DNA of 64,000 bases from the NCBI GenBank assembly GCA_002816585.1, contig MUCT01000033.1:1-64000 (forward strand), given 5' to 3'. This DNA comes from SAR202 cluster bacterium Io17-Chloro-G6. GTDB lineage: Bacteria > Chloroflexota > Dehalococcoidia > UBA3495. The position numbers and the translations under genes were made by a program. The notes beneath the pieces were generated by a model. That model searched no databases and was not told where the DNA came from. It was given only the letters and a program-made list of their open reading frames with translations. Shown here piece by piece: positions 61,537 through 64,000 of the stretch (the first letter of the stretch is position 1; every line of letters starts with the position of its first letter).

Positions 61537-62952
61537 ATGAGCGCTGAACTGGCTTTCATGTCCGCCGTGGAACTGGCCCAAGCGATACGCCAGAAGAAGG
61601 TTTCATCGTTGGAGGCAACCGAGAACTTCTTCCAACGGATCGACAGACTGGACTCCCAACTGAATTCCTACCTGGCCCTGTGCCGGGACCAAGCGCTAGC
61701 CGACGCCAGGAACGCGGATGAAGCAGTCCAAAGTGGCTCGGAATTGGGGCCGCTGCATGGTGTGCCAATCTCCATCAAGGACCTGGAGATGACCAAGGGT
61801 GTGACCACGACAATGGGGTCGGCCGTGTTTCGCGGCCGTGTGCCAGACATGGACTCGATCGTGGTTGAACGGGTGAAGGCGTCTGGCGCTGTCATCCTGG
61901 GCAAGACCAACACCCCTGAGTTTGGCCAGTCCGGGACCACCGAAAACGAGCTGGGAGAGCCCTGCCGCAACCCCTGGAACACCGAGCGCACGCCGGGCGG
62001 CTCCAGCGGCGGCGCGGCGGCGGCCCTGGCGGCGGGACTTTGCACCGTGTCCATCGGCAGTGACGGCGGCGGTTCAATCCGCATCCCGGCCAGTTTCAGC
62101 GGCGTCTTCGGGATCAAGCCCACCCAGGGGCGCGTTCCACGCTACGGCGGCTACGGCCGGCCCGCGGCCAACCATTTCTCCCAGTCGGGGCCAATCACCA
62201 GGACGGTGGCCGACTCGGCCCTGCTGCTGCAGGTGGTGGCCGGGCCCGATTCGCGCGACGTCACTTCCATGCGCCAACCAGCGCCGGATTTCAGCGCGGG
62301 CTTGGGCGCCGGTGTGCAGGGTATGCGGTTGGCCTGGAGCAGCGATTTCGGCTATGCGGCGGTGGACCCCGGTGTTGTGGAGACAACCAAGCGGGCGGCC
62401 CTGCTTTTCGCCGAGATGGGCGCCACGGTCGAGGACTCTGGCCTGAATCTAGACGACCCGTTCGAGTCGTTCTGGGACGTGTTCGCCACCGCGACTTACA
62501 CGTCGTACGCTCATTTGCTGGAAGAGCACCGCAACGACTTCTCCGACTACGGCCTCAGGTCCATCGAACACGGCCAGCAGGTAACCGGGGCGGACCTGTC
62601 GCGCGCCATCTACCAGGTGGACCTGATTGGGCGCCGGATGGAGGATTTCTTCGACGATTTCGACCTGTTGCTCTCGCCGACCATGGCGGTGCCCGCCTTC
62701 CCCATCGGCCAGCGCCCCAGTGTGATCGGAGGCAGAACGGTTGAGCCGTTCTGGGGGTTCCTGCCCTTCACCTACCCTATCAACATGAGCGGCCAGACCG
62801 CCGCCAGCGTCCCCTGCGGCTACTCGGCAGACGGCATGCCCATCGGCCTCCACATCATCGGTCCCAGGGGCTCAGAAGCCAAAGTCCTGCAAGCAGCCGC
62901 AGCGTTTGAGCAAGCGCAGCCGTGGGAGGGCCGGAGGCCAGTGGTATCGTAG
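61537..62952 (+). CDS. Amidase (amidase signature family)
   Basis: 471 residues from ATG 61537 (GGGAGG upstream). The catalytic triad is visible: Lys81 in GVPISIKDLEMTKGVTTTMG, the cis-Ser in the stretch TPGGSSGGAAAALAAG, and the nucleophile Ser in GSDGGGSIRIPASFSGVFG. Length matches bacterial amidases and GatA-like enzymes. No gatB or gatC gene is adjacent, so a role in tRNA amidation is unlikely. It probably hydrolyses a small amide for nitrogen or carbon use; the substrate is unknown. Confidence 0.93.
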   Translation: MSAELAFMSAVELAQAIRQKKVSSLEATENFFQRIDRLDSQLNSYLALCRDQALADARNADEAVQSGSELGPLHGVPISIKDLEMTKGVTTTMGSAVFRGRVPDMDSIVVERVKASGAVILGKTNTPEFGQSGTTENELGEPCRNPWNTERTPGGSSGGAAAALAAGLCTVSIGSDGGGSIRIPASFSGVFGIKPTQGRVPRYGGYGRPAANHFSQSGPITRTVADSALLLQVVAGPDSRDVTSMRQPAPDFSAGLGAGVQGMRLAWSSDFGYAAVDPGVVETTKRAALLFAEMGATVEDSGLNLDDPFESFWDVFATATYTSYAHLLEEHRNDFSDYGLRSIEHGQQVTGADLSRAIYQVDLIGRRMEDFFDDFDLLLSPTMAVPAFPIGQRPSVIGGRTVEPFWGFLPFTYPINMSGQTAASVPCGYSADGMPIGLHIIGPRGSEAKVLQAAAAFEQAQPWEGRRPVVS

Positions 62953-63091
62953 GGGCAGGGTTTCCTTGCCGCTTTGAGTTAACCTGTCCGTTGCATGAGA
63001 TGTAAGGATGGCCTTGGGGACATCTCGCATTGACAAAATCAGCGGCTGGTTCTGAGCCTCAGTACAGTTGCATGAACGCAAATACAAGTCG

Positions 63092-63131
63092 TTGGACTTT
63101 TGTCTGTGAAGGTTCGAGTCCCTCTGCGGAT
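63092..63131 (+). pseudogene. Degenerate 3' half of a tRNA (Gln-like)
   Basis: TTGGACTTTTGTCTGTG resembles an anticodon arm with a TTG-type loop, followed by a T-arm AAGGTTCGAGTCCCT and an acceptor 3' strand TGCGGAT. The 5' half and D-arm are absent, and the T stem has one mismatch. It sits between the amidase gene and the PIN-toxin operon. Such 3'-half fragments are often left by integrative elements. Confidence 0.45.
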
Positions 63132-63148
63132 GCGTTTGCTTCACAGCA

Positions 63149-63625
63149 TTAGTGCGTCGGTGGTCCTGCCATTCCTGGGAACATCTGAGGACCTTCATAT
63201 AGCGGCGTGCGAATAATAATGGGCGGATTTCCTTCTTGCTGGTCTAGGCGCAGCAAATCTGGGTCCGTCGTTTCAATCACCGGTACATGCCAGAGAATCG
63301 CCGTCGCCAAGTGGATGGCATCAGGTGGAGCTAAACCAACATGCTTCCGAACCAGACCACGTGCAATTGTAGACAGCGGATCATCCACACTAACCGGTAT
63401 GATGTATTCTCGGCTGAAGAACTCCCTTATTATGTCTTCTGACGCTGAGTCGGATCGACCAGCAAGATAAGCCGTTTCGACTTTCGCCAACTCTGAGACG
63501 ATGATCTCTACTTCGCCCAGTTGCGCCTGTTGAATTATTTGTGGGCACGTAGGTCTCAATGCCTCGTATCCTGCGAGATAACCTAGGATGATGACCGAAT
63601 CCCAAACACGGCGCTGACCGGGCAT
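63149..63625 (-). CDS. PIN-domain ribonuclease, probable toxin (VapC-like)
   Basis: 158 residues, ATG with AGGAG 5-6 bases upstream. PIN motifs: the first Asp in RVWDSVIILGYLAGYEALRP, a Glu in EIIVSELAKVETAYLAGRSD, the third acidic residue in GLAPPDAIHLATAILWHVPV, and a last Asp in IETTDPDLLRLD. This is the four-acid active site of VapC-type RNases. It starts 3 bases after the stop of the preceding gene, a typical antitoxin-toxin order. The C-terminal 30 residues (NPPIIIRTPLYEGPQMFPGM) are longer than in most VapC proteins. Confidence 0.85.
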   Translation of the reverse strand: MPGQRRVWDSVIILGYLAGYEALRPTCPQIIQQAQLGEVEIIVSELAKVETAYLAGRSDSASEDIIREFFSREYIIPVSVDDPLSTIARGLVRKHVGLAPPDAIHLATAILWHVPVIETTDPDLLRLDQQEGNPPIIIRTPLYEGPQMFPGMAGPPTH

Positions 63626-63628
63626 CCA

Positions 63629-64000
63629 CTACTCCTGTTCCAGGCCGCGAATTGAGCGTAAAAACTTTACAGGATCACGCGCAGCTTCTTGGTCTGGTAT
63701 TGAGCCGAAATCAGCCTTCGGCAAATTAGGGTCAGGGGTAGAATCATGAATCTCTGCAATGTCGCTAATTGTTCGCGGGATTCCATTTAAAAAATATCGA
63801 ATGTAGCCCCTCACCATAACTCTATTACCGAGCAAATCTTTGACGTCCTGAATCCAAGAAGTTTGGTTGGGAAACGAACAACGAACGGGGGCTTGGCTGA
63901 CTCGGTCCCAGATGGTGAAAGTTGGAGATCCGTGGACACTGATAGCCTCAAGGCGACCCTCTAAGGAACCTAAATTTGAATATCCTGATGTGAGAATCCG
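63629..64000 (-). CDS. Probable partner/antitoxin of the PIN protein, N-terminus outside the window
   Basis: The minus strand is open from the stop at 63629 through the window edge at 64000, so at least 123 residues; a shorter start (TTG 63835) would only capture its second half. The visible part includes GSLEGRLEAISVHGSPTFTI, WDRVSQAPVRCSFPNQTSWI, QDVKDLLGNRVMVRGYIRYF and PRTISDIAEIHDSTPDPNLP. The beta-rich block with LLGNRVxVxGxIRY, followed by a flexible Pro/Asp-rich tail ending FLRSIRGLEQE, resembles proteins I have seen upstream of PIN genes. It lacks a recognisable DNA-binding domain in this part. Confidence 0.7.
   Translation of the reverse strand, partial: RILTSGYSNLGSLEGRLEAISVHGSPTFTIWDRVSQAPVRCSFPNQTSWIQDVKDLLGNRVMVRGYIRYFLNGIPRTISDIAEIHDSTPDPNLPKADFGSIPDQEAARDPVKFLRSIRGLEQE

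Overview
The window reads as a chromosomal segment of an uncultivated Chloroflexota bacterium, most like the Dehalococcoidia/SAR202 type. This is an inference from gene content: luciferase-like flavin monooxygenases, HpaB- and HsaA-type hydroxylases, amidase and hydantoinase, enoyl-CoA hydratases, a mycothiol-type isomerase/DinB family, lipoproteins with Thr-Pro linkers, and a dnaE2/ImuB/DUF6504 set. No ribosomal RNA or ribosomal protein gene is present, so the lineage cannot be fixed from this window. Genes are dense, on both strands, with many GTG/TTG starts decided by clear Shine-Dalgarno sites.

Layout. 1-1225 is a decayed mobile-element border: the N-terminal part of a tyrosine recombinase cut by an IS21-like end, followed by a tRNA-Arg(UCU) gene that stops in its anticodon loop. 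1226-17969 is mixed metabolism: PAC2 protein, PhnD-like binding protein, class III aminotransferase, flavin monooxygenase, a two-component pair, tRNA-Asp, a TPP enzyme, glutamine synthetase II with promoter and terminator, polyprenol-phosphate glycosyltransferase, a broken aspartate dehydrogenase, an MBL hydrolase, a GMC oxidoreductase and an enoyl-CoA hydratase. 18009-26153 is a one-directional block: response regulator, sensor kinase, HlyD/MacA-type adaptor (broken twice), MacB-type ATPase and permease, and a secreted repeat protein, with a DUF2680-like secreted protein upstream. 26423-37298 holds two further two-component sets around a dipeptide-type ABC transporter.

37431-43872 is a catabolic block (flavin monooxygenase remnant, P450, HpaB hydroxylase, hydantoinase, frameshifted SRPBCC gene, HsaA-like hydroxylase). 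The HsaA-like gene is bracketed by diverged direct copies of the SRPBCC 3' end and of the dnaE2 3' end. 43971-49291 is a mutagenesis-type cassette: an ImuB-like Y-family protein without the usual catalytic aspartates, a DUF6504 protein, a DUF559 nuclease flanked by palindromic repeats, and DnaE2. 49628-62952 carries an FG-GAP lipoprotein, Ada, an MA-like membrane peptidase, DinB, a cyclophilin lipoprotein, central-metabolism enzymes, thioredoxin reductase, a TauE-type exporter, an NAD-kinase-like protein and an amidase. The right edge (63092-64000) has a tRNA-like remnant and a PIN-toxin operon whose first gene runs out of the window.

Several genes are visibly broken (integrase, tRNA-Arg, nadX, the efflux adaptor, SRPBCC, a flavin monooxygenase). 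One lesion sits in a six-G run and one in a short T run, so assembly error must be excluded for those; the truncations and duplications cannot be explained that way. The best candidates for something undescribed are the DUF559 gene embedded in palindromic repeats inside the mutagenesis cassette, and the repeat-bracketed hydroxylase gene at the end of dnaE2.
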